Translations under genes and position numbers: made by a program | NCBI GenBank assembly: GCA_043228905.1 | Contig: JBHGNT010000001.1 | Coordinates: 6,882,001 to 6,946,000 of the forward strand | Length of the DNA stretch: 64,000 nucleotides | Direction: 5' to 3' | From: Azolla caroliniana | Taxonomy: Eukaryota > Polypodiophyta | Notes under the pieces: generated by a model | The model's input: only the letters and a program-made list of their open reading frames with translations | Database searches by the model: none | What the model was told of the DNA's origin: nothing | In this document: positions 37,988 through 49,900 of the stretch, piece by piece | How positions within the stretch are numbered: position 1 is the first letter of the stretch | Layout of the letters: each line of letters opens with the position of its first letter

Positions 37988-38960
37988 CCTTTTCGAAAGC
38001 GTCATGGTGCAAGGGTGAGGTGAAGTACAAAACCAGAGTGGATGGATGATTGAGCGTGTCCTCACCAGAAATAGGATCAGGAACGAATGTGGGTGATCGT
38101 GTGAGGTTCTCACTAGAGACTGGAACATCGACGGGCGTGAGTGACAATGCACGACCACCATTTCGAAAGCGTCATGGTGCAAGGGTGAGATGAAGTACAA
38201 AACCAGAGTGGATGGATGATTGAGCGAGTCCTCACCAGAAATAGGAATAGGAACGAAAGTGGGTGACCATGTGAGGTTCTCACTAGAGACTGGAACATCG
38301 ATGGGCGTGAGCGACAATGTGCAGTCCTCACCGGGGATTGGAACATCAACGTGAGCGTGAGCAACCACGTTTGGTCCTCACCGGAGACTGGAACACCAAC
38401 GTGAGTGTGAGTGACCATGTATGGTCCTCACCGGGAACCGGAACACCAACGAGCATGAGCGACCATGTGTGGTCCTCACCGGAGATAGGAACACCAATGG
38501 ACATGAGCGACCATGTGCGGTCCTCACCGTGAACTGGAACACCAACGAGCGTGAGCGACCATGTACAGTCCTCACCAGAGACACAGACACCAACGGGTGT
38601 GAGAGACCATGTACGGTCCTCACTGGAGACACGAACACCTACGGGCATGAGAGACCATGTCGGTCCTCATTGAGAGTTGGAACACGAACACCAACGGGTG
38701 CAAGTGACCATGTGTGGTTCTCACCGGGAATTGGAACACGAACAACAACGGGCATGAGCGACCATGTTGGTCCTCGTCGAGATCTAGAACACGAACAATA
38801 GTTGGAGTGAGCGACATGTGCGGTCCTCACCGGAGACTGGAACATGAATGGGAGTGAGCGACCATGTGCAACCCTCATCGAAAACACGAACGGGTGTGAG
38901 CAACCATGCGGCCCTCGCCGAAACCCACACAATCCCCACCACGAAAGTGAGTGGTTGTGA
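37988..38960. repeat. 48-bp minisatellite, 12 or more units, plus a 169-bp duplication
   Basis: From about 38320 the unit 'tggtcctcaccggagactgg' followed by 'aacaccaacg' and 'gtgagcgaccat' repeats at 48 bp, with longer 52-54-bp variants after 38650. Just upstream, a 169-bp block starting 'cgaaagcgtcatggtgcaag' at 37994 is repeated at 38163. Decayed units extend to about 39130. It forms the internal region between the two direct repeats. Confidence 0.9.
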
Positions 38961-39354
38961 ACCCTAGCAAAAATAGAAGGTGAGCGATTAAGAAATCGGT
39001 CCTCACCAACAGAAAGTGGAGCGAGACTTAAACTATAACGAAAATGCAGTGCAAGCGAGCAATGATCCAATCCCCACCAGGAAAGTGAGCAGTTGTGACC
39101 CCCACCAGAATTGGGAAGGTGAGCAATCGAAAGCACTCCTCACCAAAACCGTGATGCAAAATGATACCTAAAAATGATGACAAGTAGTGTTGATGACGCC
39201 GATGGTTGGGTGAAGAGGTGCTAAAAATGATGACTTTGAAGACAATGATGTTGATGACGGTAATTCCGGAAGCAAGGACGGTGATGATGGTAACTCTAGA
39301 AGCAAAGGCGATGACGAAGATGAGTGTAGCTTCCAGCTGGAAGGGATTCAAACG

Positions 39355-39784
39355 GTCACGGACACACAATTGTGGACTACGACAGAGCAAAGATGACGAG
39401 GCTATGATCGATAAGGTTACGAATGTGGAATAGGAAGTGACAAGGCTAGGAACTCTAGAAGTTGTGCATGATGAGAACATGAAATTAGGAAGCTATGGAG
39501 AGCACGAAGACATAGATAAAGAAGGAGACAATATGACATGAAACAAGAATACTACATTGATATGTCAATGACTGGTGTTGAATCCCTTGAAAGGGACCAA
39601 GGAGGTTACAAGTATTTATATTGTGAGTCAAAGTACATGCATTAGAATATTCGGGAGAATATTCTAGAATCCACTAGAACCTTCTAGTTCTAGAACTTTC
39701 TAAAAACTCCTAGAACTTGAAATAGATAATCTATTAAGATATATATTACATGACCATATATTTTGACGTGTTGGTTAGAACACA
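39355..39784 (+). mobile_element. Right direct repeat (LTR-like, copy B), uninterrupted
   Basis: It is the 430-bp partner of 36867-37897, near identical from 'ggactacgacagagca' through 'gacgtgttggttagaacaca'. LINE sequence resumes immediately afterwards. Confidence 0.75.
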
Positions 39785-41716
39785 ACGCTTCCACCCCAAA
39801 ATATATCTAAGGTGAGGACAAATCATACCACGATGTACTATCCTTCTTGACCACCCCACCCCTAACACATCTTGTTTTGTACATGAAATGAGGACAGTTT
39901 TATACATATTAATTCTCAACCCTGAAGCATTTGAAAATAATTCCCACACATCTCTTGTCTTTCTAATATTTTCCCAATTAGGTGCCAAAAACATGATATG
40001 GTCATTTGCGAGAGCTTGAACAATACATGGCTTCCGTGATGGCAACCTTAGTCCAAGAAATTCTTCCTCCATAGCCATATTGTGTAACTTAACAAGAATA
40101 GGATGTGTCACAATAGCGAATAGTAAAGGACTCAATTGTGTTACTCCATTAAACATCACATGTGAAACTGAACCCTCCCCTAATGTGTATATCAACTCAG
40201 ACATGCGATCACCAAAACCGATATGAGACATCAATTGATTTATAAATGACCAATCCACATTATTATAGGCTTTCTCGATATCCAATTGTAGCAACACTAA
40301 TTCTTTTTTAGACTCCTTTGCATGGTTAATTGTCATTCGAACATTTAAAATATTATGTAAAATGTCTCTTTTTGCTAAGAACCCATATTGAGCATTATGA
40401 ATAATGGAAGGTATACAACCTATTGGCCATCACTTTTGCAAAAATCTTGTACATTCCCCCCATCAATGAAATAGGCCTCCATTGAGCAAAGGAAGATGGA
40501 GAAGGCACCTTCGGCAAAAGCGTTATCAAACCAATCTTCCAAGAATGAGGCATTTCCCTTGATGTCCACACCTTCTGAAATAAAACCGTAAAAGGCCCCT
40601 TTAGCTTAATCACATATTTCTTAAAGAGTTCATGTGTTAATCCATCCCACCCATGACTCTTATCATTAGCAAGATGTGATATGACATGGTCCACTTCATC
40701 TTCTGAAATATTAGCATATAATGATTGTGCCACATCATGCGATACATGATTTTTCACTCCATTAAAAAATACATCTCTATCCTTTTTAACATTATCATCA
40801 ATACACACTTGTAAATCCAACATTTGTGTATAATATTCTATGCAATTTTTCACAATTTCTTGAGGATTGGAACACATGATACCATTTTCCTCTAACCTTA
40901 CCACATTATGTCGTGCATGTGACTCATGAAGGTCATGAAAAAACTTATGTGATTGAGAATTAGCATCTTCCACTTCTTGTCCTAGACGATGTAGTCTAGC
41001 GTGTTGATAATTCATTATTTCTTTTTTGAGGACACTCAACCATAAAATGCCCCAACACACCACAATGAAACAATGTCCTACAAATGTACCCCATTTAAGC
41101 CAAAAATACATAGGCGGCATACTAAAGCATGCAATCTCTAAACAACTTGGCCTCTTTATAGCAGTATTCCAAAGAATACACATCCGATATCGATTTTGAG
41201 CATTAGCACTAGGAGGCACCAAGATCTTTCCCAACTTTGCCATTGTTGACTGTAATATTGGCCAAAACATTGAATATTTGCACTCTACCTCAACCCAAAC
41301 GGGACACTCTTGCGTTAATATATCTTGGTATTCCACTAGTGGCCTCCACGAAACAATATGAACCAAACTTGCAATTTATTGCGTAATTTCTCTTTATACT
41401 CTTGTGATACCAAAACAATCTCATAAAATCCACGAGGACTGGCATAAACATCTTGAACACAATCAACTTGTAAAATCCCACGTAACCATTGTTTGACCCT
41501 CCAAAGGAAAGGTATCTTCCCCATGAAAAACAATATGACCCCTCTATCAAAAAAATTAGCAAATGAGCCCAAAAACTCTGTATTGTCTATTTCTACCTTA
41601 GCCATTTCATCGTCAACAAACTCCTTAACAACTTTGACATTCTCCCTTATACAATCTTCCATTAATATTGTGAAATGGCACAAAGGAACACATGCACACC
41701 ACAATATATTGGCCAT
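39785..41716 (-). mobile_element. LINE ORF1/RT portion, endonuclease deleted, decayed
   Basis: Reading on the minus strand, 41716-41336 encodes an ORF1 (DUF4283-like) start. The frame 41366-40395 then holds the ORF1 end (YFWLKWGTFVGHC, a CCHC knuckle with a Cys lost) followed directly by RT blocks (WDGLTHELFKKY, LPKVPSPSSFAQWRPISLMG, MYKIFAKVMANRL). The frame 40336-39785 continues with LLQLDIEKAYNNVDW and LSPLLFAI. No apurinic endonuclease domain lies between. The catalytic YADD box reads LAND, and the segment before LSPLLFAI is deleted, so the element is dead. Its 3' part is at 35790-36866 beyond the inserted repeat element. Confidence 0.8.
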
Positions 41717-41970
41717 GCATCTTAAATGTTCCTAAAGACTATCATCTTTCTCAATATCATCTTGTCGCATTGCATCAACATAAGACATGTCATTACTATT
41801 ATCTCCAATATATCGTTTTCTCCAACAACATTACTTGTAAGCGAGCTCTCTCCTATTTTTTGTCATATGGATGGTACTGTTTTCATGAATATGGATGAGT
41901 CTCCAAATTCTTCAAAGGATGCATGCATGGTTGAGTTAGTGGTGTCGAGTCCAAGTGGGGATGGTAAAAG

Positions 41971-41972
<2 letters not shown>

Positions 41973-42012
<40 letters not shown>
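41973..42012. repeat. (TC)20 microsatellite
   Basis: A pure TC run, followed by short CA and 'catg/tatg' runs to about 42150. Confidence 0.95.
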
Positions 42013-42015
<3 letters not shown>

Positions 42016-42539
42016 CACTCTTCACACACACACACACCACCACATTATAACTAATAATATCTATGTATGTATGCATGCATGCATGTATGTATGTATTTGT
42101 TAGTGTGTGTATGCAAGTATGTACATATATATGTGTATGCATATATGTATGTATGCTACACTCATTCTAGTTACAATTTTGACTATGTATAAACCAAAAC
42201 GTATAAATGGTAATAATGTGATTAATTTTATGAAAAATTGTATGATACATTGAGAAATTAGCGATGTAATCAACATTGTGATCAAGGCTAATTGTACTAA
42301 TAGCAATACTAATGTCAATAATTACAATAACACCTTTTCCTTTAAGATTGATCACAAATCTCGGACACTTACGTTGCATGCCACACTATTTATAATGATA
42401 ATAGACTCCCTGACCTCCTCTTAACAAGTGTTTGATTTTGCGAGGGCATGATTTCCATAAGACATCAATTTTATGCAACATGACCAAGTTTTAAAACAAA
42501 ATTTAACCCTCGATACGAGGAATGGGATTGTAATTATGT

Positions 42540-44830
42540 GGATACTACACAAGAAATGAAGTGTAAAATGTATTAAATGCATTGTGCATCCCACATATAA
42601 TGTTGCATAGACAAACTTGTCTTTATTGTTTTTGGTCTTCCCTGTCACATTGACCTAATGCAAGTGTTTCAAATCTTACAAAACTATTTCATAGTTCATA
42701 TTTTGTTCCAAAATTTTGTCGTGCACTCATGGTTGTTGTATATTGATTATAACAATAGGATTCAAACGTGACATGCACACACTTACAAGTACTATCACGA
42801 ATATGATTGAGTCAATGTTCATAATAGTCTTAAGTATGAGTTATATCAAGAATATCTTCTTCTTCAAATGCATGATTGCACACTGGAAGAGAATATATAT
42901 AACTAACAAATATTAGATGTCATGTTTGAACTTTTCATATAGGAACGTGCACATTGTAGACTCTTACGGCGATGTGGTTGAATGTTTTAGACTTTTTTAT
43001 TATGAGGTTGAATAAACTTGGGAAGACCTTTAAAAAAAGGGATGGGCAATTATGTAAATGAAAAGTTATGGCTAATGCTAGAATCTAGATCAATGCTTTG
43101 AAAGACATTTTGGCCGATGGGAAAGCCAAAAGAAAAGTATCATACAAGATATACGGTAATGCTTTGAGTTGGCTGCATTTTGAGTAGTCATGTAAAATGT
43201 GTTCACTATCACATATCATCTTATAGACACGTATATAATTGTGTGTGTGACATACAAAGGTCCTTATAACTAAATCCAAATAAACATTATCTTGTATTAT
43301 TAGCTAGCTACATATTGGAGCTAATTACATGGCCTTTGTCCCCTCCCATTAAACAAAAGAATCATATAAATATCCCCAAGTACTTATTACCATATGATGG
43401 TGGCTCAAAATTGTTGGAAAGAATACTTGAGTAACATGCGCATGGCAATGCTATGTACCCTTGGACGCCAATCTTCGACTCTTTGATTTATTGGTCGATA
43501 ATTATAATGGATTCGGGAGCTTGTGGACTTGGTTTGACCGGCTTTTTTGAAACACAAATATTAGCAAAGTAATAATGACTAGCAAAGTCAGTAGAGTAGG
43601 GAAATCATTAATGAAAACTCGTGGAGCAAGGATGTAGAGAAGGCCATTTACGTGGGCTTTATCCAAGTTAATTGATACATACGTATGTCTTTAACTTGCC
43701 TCATGTTCCTAAACTAGATACTACACCATTTCGAGGAAAAACTAACAATTGTGTACAGTTGGTTCAAGAAGCAAAGTCTTCCTCACAAACGGAGATAATC
43801 CATGCAAACAAAATCAAAATCAAATGCAAGACTGTAAAATCATGGAAAGTGGACACAAGAGCTAGTGTGAGACTCATGGAAATCACTAACCAATCCTCTT
43901 ATCACTACATAATAAACCATATTATGTCTCCCTTAGTCACCACAATTTTAACAGGAAACAATCTTTTGATAATCACTCAATTATTATCCCAAATCCATTC
44001 TTTAAAATGGGTGACGGGTCCCATGGTAACAACTTATTCCTAGGTAATGTATGGGTAGGATTTCAAATTGTTTTGGGTGTGGTAGGCTCATCAATGATTG
44101 CATACATGTATGTACTATGTATATGATAATGTACCTCATTTCATTGTAATAAGATTGATGTTGTATGGGGGGGAGTTGTCCATGGACTTCGTTGTCACAA
44201 AACTTCTCTTCACTAACATACCAAGTGAATTTTATGCATGAACAACAAAAAATAAATAGGAATTTGCAAAATATGTGTTTATGTATCGTACGTGTTGTTC
44301 CCCTTGTTAAATATTTTCAATGATCAATGTTTAAACATTCAACCAAAATTTTAGGCATCATGATTCATAACTAGTTCCACACATGTGCCAACACTATCTC
44401 ATTTGGGTTGGTTCATAATGATAACCTTTGGAAAATGAGATAACAGACTTTGATCCATTCCTTGTCCTCCACAATTATGAGGGAAGTAGGCCTTGTTGTT
44501 TTGAGGTGGAAGTATAGATGTTATGCTATGAATGCAACAACGAGATATTTTAAATTTCGAACAATCAAGTGATTTGAAAAAAAACATTTCTCTGATGTTT
44601 TTAGAATAAAGCTACTCTTTATCACATGGGGTACATGTCTTGGTTCAACAGTTTTTGTCTCCTGGAGAAAATCCCATCGCAATATGCCTCAAACATGTCT
44701 CGTCGTTTTTTCCTTGAATTCAACATCATTAACTTGAAGGTTTTGAGTTTGTCATATTCGATGTTTTCATATGTAATTACTTATGTCACTCTCATAATGT
44801 TGTGAAACCTACTTCTTGCAACTTGTTGAG
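42540..44830. repeat. Segmental duplication, copy 2 (decayed)
   Basis: Collinear with about 31740-35220. Matching blocks include 'gcattttgagtagtcatgta' at 43165 (copy 1 'gcattttgaatagtcatgta' at 32572), the gene region at 43396-44040 and the downstream 'gaattttatgcatgaacaac' at 44225. It is shorter than copy 1 by roughly 1.2 kb through deletions. Confidence 0.75.
43396..44040 (+). pseudogene. Decayed duplicate of the gasdermin-like gene
   Basis: It opens with MVAQNCWKEYL, as in the intact gene at 32848 (MVAQNCWEEYL), then loses frame within 15 residues. Homology continues through blocks equal to 'LFDVLVD', 'SLWTRL' and 'QSWFKKQSL', with stops and indels. A large deletion, near 43790, then joins the middle of exon 1 directly to exon 2. 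The intron and the block carrying residues about 155-240 are missing. The polar tail is still visible to 44040. No full-length product is possible. Confidence 0.85.
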
Positions 44831-46924
44831 GTATAACATTCAATCGACATTGAGAAGTGGTTCTTATACATTGTTCCAATTAACACATTACAACATCGTA
44901 TTATATATGTAACATGCTTCCAACTCTAATTTTTTTCTCCAATCACGATTACTTGGCGATCTATTATTTTTGGTGCCAGAACATTGTCAAGTGTTTGTGC
45001 CATGAATAGTCTCTTTATTCAGGTGGGATTCCTTCTTCTTCTTTCTTAGTTTGTTATGAATGCAAGGCACTAGCCAATGATAACGTGTAGAGCTAGTTCT
45101 TGGTTAGGCATCTCAATCAATGAGCATTCTCCCTTTTGATAGAGTGATCACTAAACAAGCACAACATGTCCAATTCTATTGCAGGAACTTATCTCTAGCA
45201 TTGATAGTGAAGGATTTCATTGCCGATGATCACAACTTATTTTTGTCTCGGCAAACCTCGTGTAAAAAAATTCAAGAATTTCAATGGGAAAGATCTTGAG
45301 CAACTTGACATTTCTTTTTACCCTCACCTACTTGTATGATGTGTATGCAAGTCCACGCTTCATTATGAAGATAGTGGCCATCCCCAAAGTAAAGAGCATT
45401 ATAAAAGTGGCTCATGAACCTCAATGGTCATAGGTCATGGATGAGATTATATCGATTCTCTACCACGATGGAATGTGAACCTTATCCCAATTTCACCATA
45501 TTCGCACCAAACGATAGTTATCTCAACCCAACAATTTTGAATGAAATTTCCCTGTGCCCACCTGATCCACTAAGATTGAGGCGGGATGCAAGAGCATTAG
45601 CAAAGTCCAAGAAGGAAATCCAAGCTCTTCATAGAAATTATTCAGCTTGTGTGAACGCTAACTCCTTGGGGAGTTTGTGTTAGATATGCCATTCACTCTA
45701 CTTAAAGAGAAGTTCCTAAAAAACTATGTTCCCCCTACAATATAAAGTGTTATTATGCAATAAATTATGTGTTCATTATTTTATACTCATTGTTATTATA
45801 GTCTTCTTGTATTTGCAAATATTTTTGATGTATAATTGTGTGTGTTTCGTCATTCTAACACACATGATACTTAACTATCTATGTTGATCATGTAAGGACT
45901 ACCTATCTAATTCTCTACACCTTTACAAAATCAACAATAATTGTCGAGCTAAATATTTTTGTAATATGAGAAGATAATTACAATTTTAATGACCTTTGAG
46001 TTAACAAATGAGAAGGAAAATTAGAGTTAACAAAGGACCAGAGAAGTTTGCCACGATTATCATCTTATTAGTATGCAAGACACTTTTGTAATTTCATCGA
46101 TCTATTTTAGTACTCGATGAGGAAAATCATTACAACTTTCAAACAGTTTGTTGTGAGCACTAGGAAAGCTCATAGACAAAGTTGTTAAGAAAGTTATTGT
46201 ACTTATTGCTTCCCTATGTCATTAGCATCTTCTTAAACCCTTTCTACTTTTAAATTGCTAGAAACTATGTTACTTATTTTTCCTTGATCTTACACTACGA
46301 ATTACTCTCAAATGTATCAAGCTTAAATCATCAAATGGTTTTGAACAAGGCCAGCTAAGTAAGAGAGAACATCATAATCTTGCCACGATATAAATTTTGA
46401 TATGGTATTATCTCACCTTGAACAACCTTAGAATTTCAAAGTGACCATGGAAGCCTACAAACAATGGGAAAGAAATGCAATTGTATGCATGCACATCGGA
46501 ATGCCGGTAAAGACCTTCATCCTAGTTAAGGACAACTACTTGTACCTATCAAAGACCATTTGATCGATTGATCCCCTACACACACGACTCTTCTCAACAG
46601 GCAAATGAAAACCCTCAAGTGTGGACAATCTTCCTTTCCAATAGCTGCGATAACTCGCCCAAAGGCTAAAACCCGAAGTTATATAGCCTAAGGAGTCAAT
46701 ATTACTTCTACTCGAGGATCAAAGCTCCAAGAGATCGAGGTTGACTACATGTCACTATTCTTCTAGTGGCTAGAGTCTCTACTTTCTCGCTTATAAAGAA
46801 GAAGATCATGTTACAAGTGGGTTCCCTAAAATATACAATTTGTCTTGTGAATGGGACCCCCCCCTAGAGGGCTTGTGACCTCCATAACTTCTTTTGACTA
46901 AAACTGAAAGACTAAACAGAGGAA
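44831..46924. other. Intergenic, no supported gene
   Basis: The only longer frame (89 codons at 45414-45683) is discussed among rejected items. The rest is AT-rich DNA. Confidence 0.5.
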
Positions 46925-49900
46925 TTAGTTTGGTCTATTGTATTCCTCTGTTTCTCCACTTGAGCTTCCCAGTGAAATTGTGCGATCTCGTACCATTAGC
47001 TTGATATGGCTACCCCCTGAAGCTTTAAGGATATCAAAACACTCCTCCAAGTCTGCATTACAAGTGAACATGACCCATTCTTCGTCATCATCCAAATACT
47101 TCAAATCAAAGGTATCCATCTTTAATCTGAACCTCCTTGCTACTTGTTCTTGTATATCGGCATACATGGAGTGAAAGCTTACTTTGAACCTTATGGTATC
47201 ATCTCGATACCTCACTTTGACGATGATTGTCGCTTCTTCTAACGCGTGTCTTGCTCCTCTTTGAGAACTGCCTATTGATGGTGATCCCGAATCACTACCT
47301 TCCAAATTTGAGGGTTCGAACTCATGTTGATTCGGTGTTCCATCTAAATCGACAGATTGTTGGCTTGTTTCGATTTCAAGCTTTGGCTTCTTTTGCATCG
47401 GGATGTCCATATTAGCACTGGTTTTTGGAAAACACTGGCGCTGAGATAGGTTATCCACACTATCAAACTGTATAGCATCTGCCCTTGTCAATGCGGTATA
47501 AGCTTCCAAACATCCATGTACCCGAGACTCCAGCTTAACTCGATGCCATCGATTTTCATTGGTAGATTTTAGTGTACTCTTCTCTTCCCTGCTGTACGCA
47601 ACTAAGCTTACTTGCTCGCTCGGTTCAACTTTAGGCAAAGGTGGACTTTCTCGAGACTTTTGTGGCAACGTAGTACCTGGAAATGGTTTACCTTTATATA
47701 AGACTATCCATGCATAATATAGTAGATGTTGAAATTGTTACTTGTGTTTGTGACATGATAATGTGTAAAAACTTTGATTCCAATCCTAACACAAACACTA
47801 CATGAGAATTCCATCTTAGAATGAGCATAGAATTTTACCTGAATGAGAAACTGATCCATCTGGGGCCATATTGTCAAGACAACGGGAAAGAGGACTACCA
47901 TCATTTATCTTATTGGTTTTCTTCATGCCATCTCCATTATTGGCTTGACCGCCAGTTGGTTCATGCAGAGTTAGGCTTTCCTCATTGTTGCCACTAAGAA
48001 TCCCATTGGCTTTTGCTGACGTACACTGCGATAAAGAAGAAACATCGACACTCTGTGCCAATGATGTCCGAACAAATTGCATTTTAGAGGGAGAGAAACC
48101 TTTGTTTATTTGATCTTCTTTTCTTAACACACCCGAACGTTCTGGAGACTTACTAGAAACAACTGACAATGTCCGGGCTGCCATTTTGACCTTTGGCATC
48201 ACACATGCAGTTTGCATCCCATTCACGGCACCAGCCACAGACACGAGTTCATCTTTCAAGGTATTGATTTTCAATGCCCCATCAGCATATTGGACTGAAT
48301 CAATCACTCCCTGAAGCTTCTTAAGTGATCGGCTCACCTTGTTTATTTTCCTTGATGGCCACCTCGATATCCCGTGTTGTCTACAAATCCTCTTAAGAGT
48401 CGTTGGGCAAACTACAACAATCATCCAACAAAAGAAAGAGAAAACCTTTTTAGTCATCTCCAAACATGGCCTATATTTTTTTTCATATTATATTTCTATA
48501 TGTCCAGAACTCTCCTATATTTTTGTCAAAATATTGCTTATTTGACAAATATGCTCTACATTTTGTCCAGGACCATAGCAGCACAAGAGCTCTTGGACAT
48601 CTTCACAAATGATTACCACATCACTGATCAGAAAAATCACAGCACTATGAGCTTCTGTCAGCAGGCAGCGCATGCACAGCTAGGTATGCTGCACACCTTG
48701 CATACACAAGCTCCTAATGTTGAACACACAATGGAAACATGAGTAAAAGCGACTCTTTCAATTAACAAGAAACATTTTAACTAATTTCTTATGTATATAG
48801 ATGCACAATGCATTAAAATTTTGAATGTTTGCATACCACCAATCGTCTTGGCTGCATCCTTCAAACTACCAGCAAAATATTGTTGCAAAACACTCAAGCT
48901 GATTGTCTTCTCCATCACCCCTCTCCTCCTCATGTCCAACCGCTTTTTACTCCCGATATTATTGTAATCATCCTTTGAGGAGTTGTGCTCATCCTTCATC
49001 TGGGTACCCAGAAGACCAGAAGAAGTTTCTGAATAAGAGGTGTGATCTGGCCCCGGAAAGGTTTCTAAACCATCAAGAGTATAACGAGGTAAAATATGCC
49101 GCTTCAACTTGACTTGTTGATTTAGACCAACCGTAGGCTTGTGTTGATTGAGCTCTTCTGATGCTGGCGATGGTTGACTTGAGAGACTCCCATCTACACC
49201 AAATGTTACATGATGGGTCCTTCCTAAAGCCAATGTAGGACCCATGTCATTGCTTTCATTGGCATTAGAATGTGATCCAAATGGATTGTAGCGGGCTCGA
49301 TCTTCTTCCACTTCAGAATCTGTAACTGTCCTCAAGCTTCTGCAAACATGCTGCATCGTTACGGATATAGCATTCAATAACTCTTGTTGCTCTGTGGGGT
49401 CCATGCATGCTTGTGGCAAGAAGAACTCCAACACATAGTCATTCCCGCCTGTGTGAACACTCCGTAGGCGAATGGCAACAGCTGCACTGAGTCCAAAAAC
49501 CCGAGCGAGATGACCAAGTGGATATTCAGCTTTGCTATGGTCTTTGACATCACTAGAAAAGAAAGGCTGGTTTGTTGTAAATGCTTTCCCAACAACACCT
49601 TGGTCCCGTTCCAGACAGTGTTCAGAGCACGCCTGTCGGAACCCTGTGATGGCAGAATCGTTAAGGCAATAAGGGCCATCACCAGTAAAGAGGCCAACTT
49701 TACTTGCATCATAGCTGGCGAGGCTGGCGAGGCCACATTCACGCATGTTGGAACCAACTTGAGAACAATACAATCTACAAGGGACCCAGGTCTGAGCTAA
49801 AGGAAGTCTATGAGTCCCACATACTGCCCTCAGTACCTCGGAGATTTCATCGAAGACAATTTGCCGAGCATCGGTTTGGACCTGACCACATGGCCGAAAA

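Noticed and set aside
38113-38648. Overlapping open frames on both strands, up to 127 codons
   Set aside because: They are produced by the 48-bp minisatellite, whose unit is a multiple of three; no sign of a gene.
41726-42103. 125-codon frame with a long Ser-Leu run
   Set aside because: Caused by the (TC)n microsatellite at 41973-42012.
45414-45683. An 89-codon frame containing 'FTIFAPNDSYL', like the H1 motif of fasciclin domains
   Set aside because: Only one short motif matches; the rest of a FAS1 domain, a signal peptide and splice structure are absent. At best it is a fragment.
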